Shown: positions 53,995 to 62,405 of the stretch, piece by piece
How the letters are laid out: every line of letters starts with the position of its first letter
Numbering within the stretch: position 1 is the first letter of the stretch
Source: Algoriphagus sp. NG3
Lineage (GTDB): Bacteria > Bacteroidota > Bacteroidia > Cytophagales > Cyclobacteriaceae
Direction of reading: 5' to 3'
Assembly (NCBI RefSeq): GCF_034119865.1
Contig: NZ_CP139421.1
Span: forward strand, 3,410,001-3,474,000
DNA length: 64,000 nt
Translations under genes and position numbers: made by a program
The notes under the pieces: model-generated
Told to the model about the DNA's origin: nothing
The model's input: only the letters and a program-made list of their open reading frames with translations
Database searches by the model: none

Positions 53995-55095
53995 ATGGGA
54001 TACAAGATTAGCGAGGTGATTTCCTACCTAGAACAATTCGCTCCTCCGTCTTATCAGGAGTCATATGACAACGCTACTTTGATCACAGGAAATAGAGAGG
54101 CAGAAGTAACAGGCATTATTTGTACACTTGATTGCCTAGAAACCATAGTGGACGAAGCCATAGAACTGGGAGCCAACCTGATCGTGGCCCATCATCCGAT
54201 AGTTTTTAAGGGCATGAAAAGCCTGACCGGGAGAAATTACGTGGAGCGGACGATCATCAAAGCCATAAAAAATGACATAGCTATCTATGCTATACACACC
54301 AACCTGGATCATGTAGCCCATGGTGTCAACAAGCGGATTTCTGATCGACTCCAGCTGAAGGACACAAAGATCCTACAACCTAAAAAGCAATTACTGAGCA
54401 AATTGGTTTTTTTTGTACCCGAACCCGAGAAAGACAAGGTCTTACAGGCGGTTTATTCTGCCGGAGCCGGCAAAATCGGAGAATACTCCGACTGCTCATT
54501 CCAGGTAAAAGGAACCGGCACCTTCACCCCTTCAGAAATAGCGAATCCCACCTTGGGACAGCGGGGTAAAGCACAGCAAGAAGAAGAGGTGAGAGTAGAG
54601 GTATTGGTCGCTAATCATCTGTTGTCAAAGGTTCTGATAAAAATGAGGGAATTCCATCCCTATGAAGAGGTGGCTTATTATGTACAAAGCCTTGAAAATG
54701 AAAATCAAGAGGTTGGTGCAGGAATGATAGGAACTTTGCCCATGGAACTGGAGAGTGAAGAGTTTTTGGATTACCTGAAAGTCAAGATGAACCTGGAAGT
54801 ACTGAAACACACCCAGCTGATTCCAGGAAAAATTAGAAAGGTAGCAGTCTGCGGTGGTGCTGGTATATTTCTTCTTGGAGATGCCAAACGAGCCGGTGCA
54901 GATGTGTTTGTCACCGCTGATGTGAAGTACCATGAATTCTTCGACGCTGATGGGGAATTAATTCTCTGTGACATCGGACATTATGAGAGTGAAATTTTTA
55001 CAAAAGAATTACTTCGGGAGGTTTTGTCACAAAATTTTCCTAATATTGCACTCTATTTGACAAAAGTAGTTACAAATCCCTCATCCTACCGATAG
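53995..55095 (+). CDS. Nif3-like dinuclear metal-centre protein
   Basis: Protein of 366 residues of the Nif3/YqfO family, a hexameric ring with two metals per subunit; also called GTP cyclohydrolase I type 2-like, though activity is not established. Metal ligands visible are H66-H67 (AHHP), the Asp/His of HTNLDHVAHGVN and the C-terminal GHYESE. Residues about 130-240 form the inserted PII-like domain found in the longer (YqfO) members. The zinc-ribbon gene begins three bases after the stop, a pairing that recurs in this phylum. Confidence 0.9.
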   Translation: MGYKISEVISYLEQFAPPSYQESYDNATLITGNREAEVTGIICTLDCLETIVDEAIELGANLIVAHHPIVFKGMKSLTGRNYVERTIIKAIKNDIAIYAIHTNLDHVAHGVNKRISDRLQLKDTKILQPKKQLLSKLVFFVPEPEKDKVLQAVYSAGAGKIGEYSDCSFQVKGTGTFTPSEIANPTLGQRGKAQQEEEVRVEVLVANHLLSKVLIKMREFHPYEEVAYYVQSLENENQEVGAGMIGTLPMELESEEFLDYLKVKMNLEVLKHTQLIPGKIRKVAVCGGAGIFLLGDAKRAGADVFVTADVKYHEFFDADGELILCDIGHYESEIFTKELLREVLSQNFPNIALYLTKVVTNPSSYR

Positions 55096-55098
55096 TAC

Positions 55099-55875
55099 AT
55101 GGAAAGTACAGTAGCACAGAAACTCGAAGCTATTCACAACCTTCAACTTTTAGATTCAAAACTTGACGCAATCATCAAAGTACGTGGGGCTCTTCCTGAA
55201 GAGGTTCAAGACTTAGAAGATGAGATCGCCGGTTATGAAACTCGTTTGGAGAAATTTCAAAGTGAAATAGATTCTTTCGAGAACGAAATAAAGGCGCTTA
55301 AGGAAAGCATCAAAGACTCTGAGAAACTGATCAAGAAATATCAGGAGCAGCAGATGAATGTTCGCAATAACCGCGAATACGATGCGATCACCAAGGAGCT
55401 TGAACTTCAGGATCTAGAGATTCAGGTTGCTAAAAAGAAAATCACTGAGGCTGGTTATAGAATCGACCAGAAAAAAGTGGACTTGGAGGAATTAAGTGCC
55501 ATAAAGAAGGATCGCCAGAAGGATCTGGATCAGAAAAACAACGAGCTATCCTCTATTGTTACTGAAAGCGAGTCTGAAGAAGCCAAATTGAATGCTGACC
55601 GTGAGAAGTCCATTAAGAAAGTGGATGAAAGACTTCTGAAATCTTACACCAAAATCAGAGCCAATGCCAAGAACGGCCTTGCCGTGGTAATGGTAAAAAG
55701 AGGAGCTTGCGGCGGGTGTTTCAACACAGTGCCACCACAGAGACAAGCAGATATCCGTGAGAAGAAAAAACTGATCGTATGTGAGCACTGCGGTAGAATT
55801 CTCGCAGGGGTAGAAGATGAGATCATCGAAGAACCAGCACCAAAGAAGAAAAGGGCTACTAAAGCTAAGGCTTAA
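55099..55875 (+). CDS. coiled-coil protein with C4 zinc ribbon
   Basis: Protein of 258 residues: a long antiparallel coiled coil (about 10-190, Glu/Lys-rich heptads), then a zinc ribbon with CGGC and CEHC pairs (about 205-235), then a Lys/Ala-rich basic tail. This is the C4-type zinc ribbon family that is co-conserved with Nif3-like proteins and is thought to bind nucleic acid; the exact role is unknown. It is co-transcribed with the Nif3-like gene and followed by a strong terminator. All four zinc cysteines are present. Confidence 0.92.
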   Translation: MESTVAQKLEAIHNLQLLDSKLDAIIKVRGALPEEVQDLEDEIAGYETRLEKFQSEIDSFENEIKALKESIKDSEKLIKKYQEQQMNVRNNREYDAITKELELQDLEIQVAKKKITEAGYRIDQKKVDLEELSAIKKDRQKDLDQKNNELSSIVTESESEEAKLNADREKSIKKVDERLLKSYTKIRANAKNGLAVVMVKRGACGGCFNTVPPQRQADIREKKKLIVCEHCGRILAGVEDEIIEEPAPKKKRATKAKA

Positions 55876-55900
55876 CAGTAACTCAAAGTCATCTCATATA

Positions 55901-55943
55901 GAAAGAAACCCCAAAGTGAAAACTTTGGGGTTTCTTTTTTTAA
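55901..55943. terminator. bidirectional intrinsic terminator
   Basis: GAAACCCCAAAGT and ACTTTGGGGTTTC form 13 pairs with a GAAA loop; TTTTTT follows on the plus strand. It ends the Nif3/zinc-ribbon unit. Confidence 0.9.
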
Positions 55944-55986
55944 GTTTTTTTGCTTTCTACCTGTTAATTTTTCTATATTGAGAGCT

Positions 55987-56403
55987 ATGAAAAGTCTTGG
56001 AATCCTAATTGTCACCTTATTTCTTTCTCTTTCAGTTTTTGCCAAAGAGTCAGAACCCAAAACTTTTTTGGTAATATTCAAATCAAAGGAATTAAAATCG
56101 CTGGACACCTCTTTGAAAGCCATCGAATCACAATTTTCTACCGCTTACAAAACCAGATCTTATTCTGGAAACTCGGAACTTGCATTGATTATCGATATTC
56201 CAAAGTGCGATTTTGATGCCTGCTTTCTTGGCCAGTTTCTAGTCACGTTAGAAAAAGGAGTAGATATGAAACTTCAGGAAATCGCATTTCGCGTCGTGGA
56301 TATGACTGCCAACAAAAAATCCCTGGACACCTTTATGACGGCTTTTGAAGAAAACCAAAAGCGGGAGAAAATCGAAAGAAGAAATGCTACACCAGCTCCT
56401 TAA
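55987..56403 (+). CDS. hypothetical exported protein
   Basis: Protein of 138 residues from the ATG at 55987; a TTG three codons earlier is less likely. It has a Sec signal peptide (MKSLGILIVTLFLSLSVFA) with cleavage near residue 19, no lipobox, and a small mixed alpha/beta domain with two cysteines in KCDFDACF (about 75-82) that could form a disulfide. I recognise no family. It overlaps the 3' end of the convergent phosphatase gene by 17 bases, so neither has an intergenic terminator there. Function unknown. Confidence 0.65.
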   Translation: MKSLGILIVTLFLSLSVFAKESEPKTFLVIFKSKELKSLDTSLKAIESQFSTAYKTRSYSGNSELALIIDIPKCDFDACFLGQFLVTLEKGVDMKLQEIAFRVVDMTANKKSLDTFMTAFEENQKREKIERRNATPAP

Positions 56404-57010
56404 GGTGTTCAGTATCGTTTCTTTTCAATAATCCAAAAGTCCCATCTTCCTTTTCTTCAAGCAGATACAAACAAAGATTTTTGTGCTCAAACATATCCAT
56501 GTGACACAGATCCTGCTTCATAATCAAGCTTAAGAAGATTCGCATCGCACGTCCGTGCATGCATACTAAGATCGTTTCTCCCGGCCCCTCAATTATCGCA
56601 TCAATCCCTCTCTGCATACGCTTAGCGACGATATTGGGACTTTCGCCTCCTGCTATGCAATAATCCAAGTTGCCTTGCTGCCACTGATCCAGCATATGTT
56701 GGTAATATTGGCTTTCCTCTGGGGACATCGGCAATCCTTCGTAATCCCCCCAAGAAATCTCATTGAGATCAGTAGTGGAAACCGCTGGGATACCTAAATC
56801 CAAAAACGATTGAATGGATTGCTTTGTACGCTGAAGACCAGTATAATACGCCTGATCAAAAGGGATACTTTTATAGGCTTCAAAAAATGCCGAAGCTTGC
56901 TTTCTGCCGTTTTCATTAATGGGGGCATCAATTCCACTGCCTTGCACCACCCCTTTTAGATTATAATCCGTCTGCCCGTGTCTTACGAGGTAAATTTTTT
57001 TTCGATTCAA
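56387..57010 (-). CDS. histidine phosphatase family protein
   Basis: Cytoplasmic protein of 207 residues of the phosphoglycerate-mutase/acid-phosphatase branch. The catalytic RHGQT is at residues 10-14 (phosphohistidine H11), the second Arg in TGLQRTKQS near 60, the acid Glu in ISWGDYEG near 84, and the second His in VCMHGRAMR near 150. Substrate is open: phosphosugars, 3-phosphoglycerate or alpha-ribazole phosphate are all possible within this family, and no cobalamin genes lie nearby. Divergent from the menaquinone genes across 53 bases. Confidence 0.9.
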   Translation of the reverse strand: MNRKKIYLVRHGQTDYNLKGVVQGSGIDAPINENGRKQASAFFEAYKSIPFDQAYYTGLQRTKQSIQSFLDLGIPAVSTTDLNEISWGDYEGLPMSPEESQYYQHMLDQWQQGNLDYCIAGGESPNIVAKRMQRGIDAIIEGPGETILVCMHGRAMRIFLSLIMKQDLCHMDMFEHKNLCLYLLEEKEDGTFGLLKRNDTEHLKELV

Positions 57011-57017
57011 GATTCTC

Positions 57018-57025
57018 TATTTTTG
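57018..57025 (+). promoter_or_regulatory. possible -7 element of the menaquinone gene cluster
   Basis: TATTTTTG matches TAnnTTTG, 38 bases before the ATG at 57064. The -33 position has only a T run, so the assignment is tentative. Confidence 0.4.
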
Positions 57026-57063
57026 TCTGCACCCCAAAGAAAACTCATTTACTTTAAAATTTC

Positions 57064-57486
57064 ATGGTATTCTCCCAAAAGCCTTCATTAGATCAGATCA
57101 ATCAAAACGGGAAAAACACGATGACTGATCATCTGGGAATTGTTTTTACTGCCGTCGGGGATGATTCCCTGTCTGCTACAATGCCCGTCGATGGGCGAAC
57201 AAAACAACCCATGGGTTTGTTGCACGGAGGAGCGAATGTGGTGCTTGCCGAAACCCTCGGAAGTGTGGCCGCTTCACTCACTATTGATTTGAGCAAACAA
57301 GTCTGCGTAGGGTTGGAAATAAACGCAAATCACCTTAGAGGCGTTAAATCCGGTTTGGTCACTGGCACCACCACACCTATCCATATCGGTAAAAGCACGC
57401 AGGTCTGGGAAATTAAAATTGTAAATGAGCAAGGTCAACTCTGCTGCATCAGCAGGATTACCATGGCTATTCTAGATAAAAAGTAA
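57064..57486 (+). CDS. menI: hotdog-fold thioesterase, probable DHNA-CoA hydrolase
   Basis: Protein of 140 residues with the PaaI/YdiI hotdog fold: MGLLHGGANVVLAETLGSVAA carries the catalytic Glu (in AETLGS) on the central helix, and the KSTQVWEIKIVNEQGQLCC strand pair follows. As the first gene of a unit with menF and menD it is best read as 1,4-dihydroxy-2-naphthoyl-CoA hydrolase of menaquinone synthesis, an inference from context because the fold alone does not define the acyl-CoA. Its stop overlaps the menF start as TAATG. Confidence 0.8.
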   Translation: MVFSQKPSLDQINQNGKNTMTDHLGIVFTAVGDDSLSATMPVDGRTKQPMGLLHGGANVVLAETLGSVAASLTIDLSKQVCVGLEINANHLRGVKSGLVTGTTTPIHIGKSTQVWEIKIVNEQGQLCCISRITMAILDKK

Positions 57487-58703
57487 TGCATACACACGTA
57501 GCTACTACTCATACCAAAAGCGAAATCCTACAACTCTTGGTTCAGCTGGGCTTGACTTCAGGAGGTTCATTTGCCCTCTGGCGAAAACCAAAATCCAACA
57601 CTCTTGAAATTGTTTTGGATGATACAGCAGAACCTATAAAAGTTGACCTGAACATAGAAAAGCTAGAGCCGGGATTCATTATCCATCCATTCGCTGATCA
57701 GACAGATAAAAAGGCTTTTTTCATTAAAGCAAACAAATACTTTTCCTTTCAGTTGGACACTCCTCTTACATCTGATGAGCTTCCGGAGTGGGCAAAGGTC
57801 CAGTTGAAAAATCAATTAAGCCTTTCTCCACAAGATATTAGGGATGAATTGGTCAGTCGGACAATGACTGCCCATACCCAATCTTCCAAAATCAGTGAAG
57901 AAAAAGATCATTTTATCCAGTTAGTTGATAAAGCTATTCAGGCTATCCAGGAAAATCAGTTGGAAAAAGTCGTCCCGGCAAGGACAAAAACGATCCCTAT
58001 TCCTACTGACTTCGATCTTAGTTGCACACTCTTAAGTATGATGGAAGCCTACCCCAATGCCTTCATCAACTTTTTTCACTTACCGAATGTAGGTACTTGG
58101 ATCGGTGCCTCTCCCGAAACCTTGATTGAAACCAAAGGAGACATATTTACCACGATGTCACTGGCGGGCACCCAAAAGGCGACAGAGGACAATCCGCTCA
58201 AGTCAGTGGCATGGACACAAAAAGAAATTGAAGAACAGGCTTTAGTCAGCAGATACATCGTTTCTTGTTTTAAGAAAATCAGGCTACGTGAATATGAGGA
58301 ACACGGACCTAAAACAGTCGTAGCAGGCAATCTTCTTCATCTACGGTCTGACTTCAGAATCAACATGCAGGAGACAGGCTTTCCAGAGTTAGGTTCCGTT
58401 ATGCTGAGCCTTCTTCACCCTACTTCTGCTGTCTGCGGGATGCCGAGAAAGGAAGCTCATGATTTTCTCCAGGAATACGAAGGATTTGACCGCTCTTTCT
58501 TTTCAGGCTTTATCGGCCCGGTAAACCTCCATGGCAGCACCTCGATCTATGTCAATCTGAGAACTGCCAGCCTGCATAATGATAAAGCCACACTATATGC
58601 CGGAGCTGGGGTGACAGAGGACTCTGATCCTGAAAAAGAATGGGAAGAAACAGAGCTTAAATGTCAGATCATCGGTAAATTCATTCAAAACCCAAACACT
58701 TGA
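57486..58703 (+). CDS. menF: isochorismate synthase
   Basis: Converts chorismate to isochorismate, the first committed step to menaquinone. Protein of 405 residues of the chorismate-utilising family. Motifs seen are QLEKVVPAR near 157-165, GASPETLIE (about 200), SLAGTQ near 220 and the C-terminal GFIGPVNLHGS, STSIYVNLRTA and GAGVTEDSDPEKEWEE blocks. It is translationally linked on both sides: the ATG overlaps the thioesterase stop, and its TGA overlaps the menD TTG. Salicylate synthase or an siderophore EntC role is possible by family but unlikely next to menD. Confidence 0.95.
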   Translation: MHTHVATTHTKSEILQLLVQLGLTSGGSFALWRKPKSNTLEIVLDDTAEPIKVDLNIEKLEPGFIIHPFADQTDKKAFFIKANKYFSFQLDTPLTSDELPEWAKVQLKNQLSLSPQDIRDELVSRTMTAHTQSSKISEEKDHFIQLVDKAIQAIQENQLEKVVPARTKTIPIPTDFDLSCTLLSMMEAYPNAFINFFHLPNVGTWIGASPETLIETKGDIFTTMSLAGTQKATEDNPLKSVAWTQKEIEEQALVSRYIVSCFKKIRLREYEEHGPKTVVAGNLLHLRSDFRINMQETGFPELGSVMLSLLHPTSAVCGMPRKEAHDFLQEYEGFDRSFFSGFIGPVNLHGSTSIYVNLRTASLHNDKATLYAGAGVTEDSDPEKEWEETELKCQIIGKFIQNPNT

Positions 58704-60385
58704 TACTTCAATCCGTAGTCGATCTCGTGGCGATATGCGCCAAAAAAGGCATTCAAAACGCAATTCTTTCCCCTGGTTCGCGATGTGCCCCACTTACGCT
58801 AGCTTTTGCAAGGCATACCCAGATCCATACCCGGACAATCTCTGATGAGCGCTCAGCAGCTTTTATAGCACTGGGCATGGCACAGCAGCTGGAAGAACCT
58901 GTGGCACTGATATGTACCAGCGGATCTGCGGCCCTGAATTATTATCCGGCAGTAGCAGAAGCTTTTTTCCAGCAAATCCCCTTACTCATCTTGACTGCAG
59001 ATAGACCTGCGGAATGGATTGATCAATATGACGGACAGACAGTGTTCCAACCTGAGGTCTATGGCAAGCATGTGAAAAAGAGTTTTCAGCTACCTGATTC
59101 AGATACATTTCCTGATCAGCGCTGGCATAGTTCCAGGATTGTGAATGAAGCGATCAATCTCACCACGCAATTTCCTGCTGGCCCTGTGCATATCAACATA
59201 CCCTTGCGCGAACCCTTCTATCCGGAAAAAGAAGAAGAATTCGTTTTCCCTGAAAAGCCCAGGGTTTTTAACATGGTGAAAAGCAAAATCCAACCGACGG
59301 AGGAATCTCTAATCAAGCTTAGGAACAGGCTGGAAATTGTAAAGAAAATCCTGATTGTTCCCGGCCAACAACGTCCTAATGCCCAGCTTCAAGAGTTGCT
59401 GGATCAGCTGAGTAAAAACCAAAACGCTGTTATCGTCAGTGACACCCTCAGCAATATGCAGTCGGATTACACAATCACCCTCCACGATCATTGGTTGGGA
59501 CACCCGGAAATCTCCGAGGCACTCAAACCGGATCTGATAATTAGTTTTGGCAAATCGATAATATCAAAATCACTAAAGCTCTCCCTTCGAAAATCTCAGG
59601 CATCTCACTGGCATATCCAAGAAGATGGAAATGCAAAGGACACCTATCAGCGATTGACAAGGAATATTGCTTCTTCACCTGAATACTTCCTCCACTGGCT
59701 GGTTCAAAACCTTGATCCCCAAGACCCCGAGTATTATCAGTCTTGGCATGCTCTGGAGAAAACGGTTTCTAACAATCTGCCTGAAATCTTGCAGGAAAAA
59801 GCTTTTGGAGAATATACTGCTTTGGCTAATTGTCTGGAGAAAACACCTGCTCTTTCTAAAATCCATGTAGCCAACAGCATGGCTGTGCGCTATTTGAATT
59901 TTCTTGGAAAGAGAAATCAGGAAGTGATCTGCAACAGGGGAACCAGCGGCATAGATGGATCCAATTCCACGGCTGTGGGTTGTACTTTTACCACCAAGGA
60001 AATCGTGACTCTGATCACTGGTGACATGGCCTTTTTCTATGATCGCAATGCTTTCTGGCACAACTACACCATGCCCAATCTTCGGGTGATATTGCTGAAT
60101 AATCATGCGGGGGGTATTTTCCGGATTATCGATGGCCCTGCCAATCAACCCGAATTGGAAGAGTTCTTTGAGACTAAGCAGAACTTAACTGCGCAGCACT
60201 TAGCAACTGAATTTGGATTCTTCTACTCAAAAGTGGTGAATCAAGAAGAAATGGAAGCTTCTCTGATTGATTTTTACTCAGATTCCCTACATCCAAAAAT
60301 CCTGGAGATCGAGACTTCAAGCCCAAAAAACGCTGAAATCTTAAAGTTGGTAAAGGAAAAAATCAAGCAGTCACTTGAGAATTAA
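58700..60385 (+). CDS. menD: SEPHCHC synthase (menaquinone synthesis)
   Basis: Thiamine-diphosphate enzyme that adds succinic semialdehyde from 2-oxoglutarate to isochorismate. Protein of 561 residues from a TTG overlapping the menF stop. The N-terminal pyrimidine domain contains NAILSPGSRCAPLTLAF and SDERSAAFIALG with the ThDP-activating Glu; the central domain spans about 190-330; the C-terminal pyrophosphate domain has the GTSGIDGSNSTAVG loop and TGDMAFFYDRN. The TTG start is supported by homology of the first residues with other MenD proteins. menB, menC and menE are not in this window. Confidence 0.95.
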   Translation: MILQSVVDLVAICAKKGIQNAILSPGSRCAPLTLAFARHTQIHTRTISDERSAAFIALGMAQQLEEPVALICTSGSAALNYYPAVAEAFFQQIPLLILTADRPAEWIDQYDGQTVFQPEVYGKHVKKSFQLPDSDTFPDQRWHSSRIVNEAINLTTQFPAGPVHINIPLREPFYPEKEEEFVFPEKPRVFNMVKSKIQPTEESLIKLRNRLEIVKKILIVPGQQRPNAQLQELLDQLSKNQNAVIVSDTLSNMQSDYTITLHDHWLGHPEISEALKPDLIISFGKSIISKSLKLSLRKSQASHWHIQEDGNAKDTYQRLTRNIASSPEYFLHWLVQNLDPQDPEYYQSWHALEKTVSNNLPEILQEKAFGEYTALANCLEKTPALSKIHVANSMAVRYLNFLGKRNQEVICNRGTSGIDGSNSTAVGCTFTTKEIVTLITGDMAFFYDRNAFWHNYTMPNLRVILLNNHAGGIFRIIDGPANQPELEEFFETKQNLTAQHLATEFGFFYSKVVNQEEMEASLIDFYSDSLHPKILEIETSSPKNAEILKLVKEKIKQSLEN

Positions 60386-61169
60386 AAGTAGAATCGGGAG
60401 AAGATGTTCTCCCGATTTTATTTATGCCCCAAATCAAAAATGCGAGCTCTCCAATCTCAAACATAGTCAAAGGAATCAGTGCGAACAGAGCCCCAACTAC
60501 GGAAAAGATCAATATTCCAGACACTATTCCCAGTCCACCTAAAATCTGTGGGATATTCGACCATAGGTTCTTGTAGCAGAGAAATCCAGCTCCTATAAAT
60601 CCATAAGCCAACCCAAAAGTACATAGCTTAACTACATAATAATCTTCTATGCTAAAAGAAGAGGTTGCCAGAGAAGTTAAATCAATCGAATACCAAATAC
60701 CGTTCGCAATAAGCATCACCCAAAGTGCGATCTGAAGAACCTTGTTTGGAAACGCCCCTGTCATTTTGATCAATCCAAAAAGAAATAAAGAAAAGGTGAT
60801 CAGAACACCAGCTTTCACTAATCCAAAAGTTAAGGGATTGGTATAGCTTCCTTCCATCCACTCGATTTCCATACTTATATCAAAAAAGCTCAAAAAGAAA
60901 TAGATCAATCCTGCACCAAAACCAGTGTATAACCATGGTATTAATGACTTTGGATAATCAGGAGAGCTCTCAGCTTCTATGTTTTCCATCTTTGCTCCCA
61001 GAGCTTCAAAAAGAGCTTTGATTGTATAACTCCTCGGGGTTACCTCCCCCGCTTCAATGCGCTGGATAGTCCTTACATTTAGATTGCACTTCTCGACCAA
61101 CTCCTCCTGAGTCAATCCTTTTGCCTGTCTCATCTCAGAGATTTTCTTGCCAAGTTCTGGTTGTTTCAT
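60363..61169 (-). CDS. membrane-anchored XRE-type HTH regulator
   Basis: Protein of 268 residues from the ATG at 61169 (an in-frame ATG at 61193 is less likely). Residues 1-62 form a Cro/C1-type HTH (LGKKISEMRQAKGLTQEELV, then VRTIQRIEAGEV). A linker (63-85) leads to about six hydrophobic segments (about 90-255). The regulator would therefore sit in the inner membrane with its DNA-binding domain in the cytoplasm. Related fusions are found across Bacteroidota, with no known signal. The 3' end overlaps menD by 23 bases and contains the menD terminator in the antisense direction. Confidence 0.85.
   Translation of the reverse strand: MKQPELGKKISEMRQAKGLTQEELVEKCNLNVRTIQRIEAGEVTPRSYTIKALFEALGAKMENIEAESSPDYPKSLIPWLYTGFGAGLIYFFLSFFDISMEIEWMEGSYTNPLTFGLVKAGVLITFSLFLFGLIKMTGAFPNKVLQIALWVMLIANGIWYSIDLTSLATSSFSIEDYYVVKLCTFGLAYGFIGAGFLCYKNLWSNIPQILGGLGIVSGILIFSVVGALFALIPLTMFEIGELAFLIWGINKIGRTSSPDSTFNSQVTA
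60392..60424 (+). terminator. terminator of the menaquinone genes, inside the HTH gene
   Basis: AATCGGGAGAA, loop GATG, TTCTCCCGATT: 11 perfect pairs followed by TTATTT, seven bases past the menD stop. It lies inside the 3' coding end of the convergent HTH regulator. Confidence 0.85.
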
Positions 61170-61394
61170 TGTAAATAGTTTTTGATTAACCATGGCAATT
61201 TCTGGGATTTGATTGTGACTTAGGACGAATCAGGCTCGGTTTTGACCCGACATTTGCCCGACATTAGAGTATCAGGCTAAAAATAAGTGTTTTGAATGTA
61301 AATCTCTACGCAAAATAATGAACGGAACTTCATTCCTGAATTTTCTAAAATTAAGCCATACTGAATAGGAGCTTTGAGGTTCAATTGGGACTAT

Positions 61395-61425
61395 TCCCCC
61401 TTCTTAAGGGGGCTAGGGGGATTTT
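61395..61425. repeat. GC-rich palindromic repeat
   Basis: CCCCCTTCTTAAGGGGG (hairpin CCCCCTT/AAGGGGG) followed by CTAGGGGGATTTT. It contrasts sharply with the AT-rich surroundings and resembles dispersed palindromic intergenic repeats I know from other bacteria. It lies between the LysR stop and the HTH gene promoter. Confidence 0.6.
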
Positions 61426-61443
61426 ATTTCAATACCTGAAATC

Positions 61444-62310
61444 TTAAACCAATGGCAAAACCTGCTTCAATGCTGGATTTCTGTTTTCTGCCTTCCAGAC
61501 AGCAGATAGCTCCGTGTATTGGGAAATATTAGGAATCTCCAAGAAACGCACATTCAGCTCATATCCTTCCTTTAGGGACGTAGGCACTATCGCCACTCCC
61601 ATTCCATTTTCTACCAACTTGAAAATTGTCAGCGCATGGACAGATTTATGTCGGATTCTGGGGGAAAAACCTGCATCCCTACAAATGCCAATTATTTGCT
61701 CGTAATACAGATTGCTATAATCCGAGGAAAACAAAACAAAAGACTCTTCCCGAAACTGATTTACAGAGGTAAAACTATCTGCCTTTACCGGATGATCCTT
61801 TGGCACCACCAGAGAAAAGCTATCACGTAACACGACTTTTATTTCCAGTTCATTGGGCACAGATGCCAGTCTTACAAACCCAAGATCCAGCTTGTCTTTT
61901 AGTATCATCTCCACCTGCATAGCATTGGAGAGCTCTTCCAAACTAGTACTGATCAATGGCTGTTGCGAGTTCAACCGCGCAAGCAAGTCTGGTAAAATCT
62001 GGTTAGAGGCCGATCCCAAAAAACCTATCCTCAACTCTCCTATTTTACCTGCAGCAATCAGCTTTAGTTGATTCCCCGTTAGCTCTAGATGATTGAGGAT
62101 AAAATCCACCTCGCCTTTGAGGTAAGCACCCGCCACAGTCAATTCTACATGTTTCTGATCCCGCTCAAATAGTTTAACTTCTAGAATATCCTCTAACTGT
62201 TTGATTTGCCTGCTCAATCCGGGCTGGGAAATAAACAATCGCTCAGCAGCCTTCCGGAAATTCAACTCCTCTGCAACAGCCTTAAAATAATTCAAGTGCC
62301 TTAATTCCAT
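61444..62310 (-). CDS. LysR family transcriptional regulator
   Basis: Protein of 288 residues: winged HTH (1-60, with FRKAAERLFISQPGLSRQIK) and a two-lobed periplasmic-binding-like effector domain (about 90-285). It is divergent from hutH with 95 bases between the starts, the usual layout for a LysR regulator and its target, so histidine or urocanate is the likely inducer (inference). The TAnnTTTG-like TACCTTTG at 62318-62325 lies only eight bases from its ATG, suggesting a nearly leaderless mRNA. TGATA/TATCA pentamers fill the shared region. Confidence 0.9.
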   Translation of the reverse strand: MELRHLNYFKAVAEELNFRKAAERLFISQPGLSRQIKQLEDILEVKLFERDQKHVELTVAGAYLKGEVDFILNHLELTGNQLKLIAAGKIGELRIGFLGSASNQILPDLLARLNSQQPLISTSLEELSNAMQVEMILKDKLDLGFVRLASVPNELEIKVVLRDSFSLVVPKDHPVKADSFTSVNQFREESFVLFSSDYSNLYYEQIIGICRDAGFSPRIRHKSVHALTIFKLVENGMGVAIVPTSLKEGYELNVRFLEIPNISQYTELSAVWKAENRNPALKQVLPLV

Positions 62311-62379
62311 GATAACCCAAAGGTATCACATCATGATATAATTGATATCAAAAATTATCATTAATACATGATATCTTTG
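62310..62379. promoter_or_regulatory. divergent lysR/hutH control region with repeated TGATA pentamers
   Basis: TGATA or its complement TATCA occurs at 62310, 62324, 62334, 62343, 62346, 62356 and 62369; TATCA-N5-TGATA (62324-62338) and TGATA-N8-TATCA (62343-62360) are symmetric. hutH -7 box TATCTTTG is at 62372-62379 with no -33 box, and the lysR -7 box TACCTTTG is at 62318-62325 on the minus strand. This fits LysR activation with autoregulation. Confidence 0.55.
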
Positions 62380-62405
62380 TCAAGACCCTGAATCTAAACC
62401 CAATT

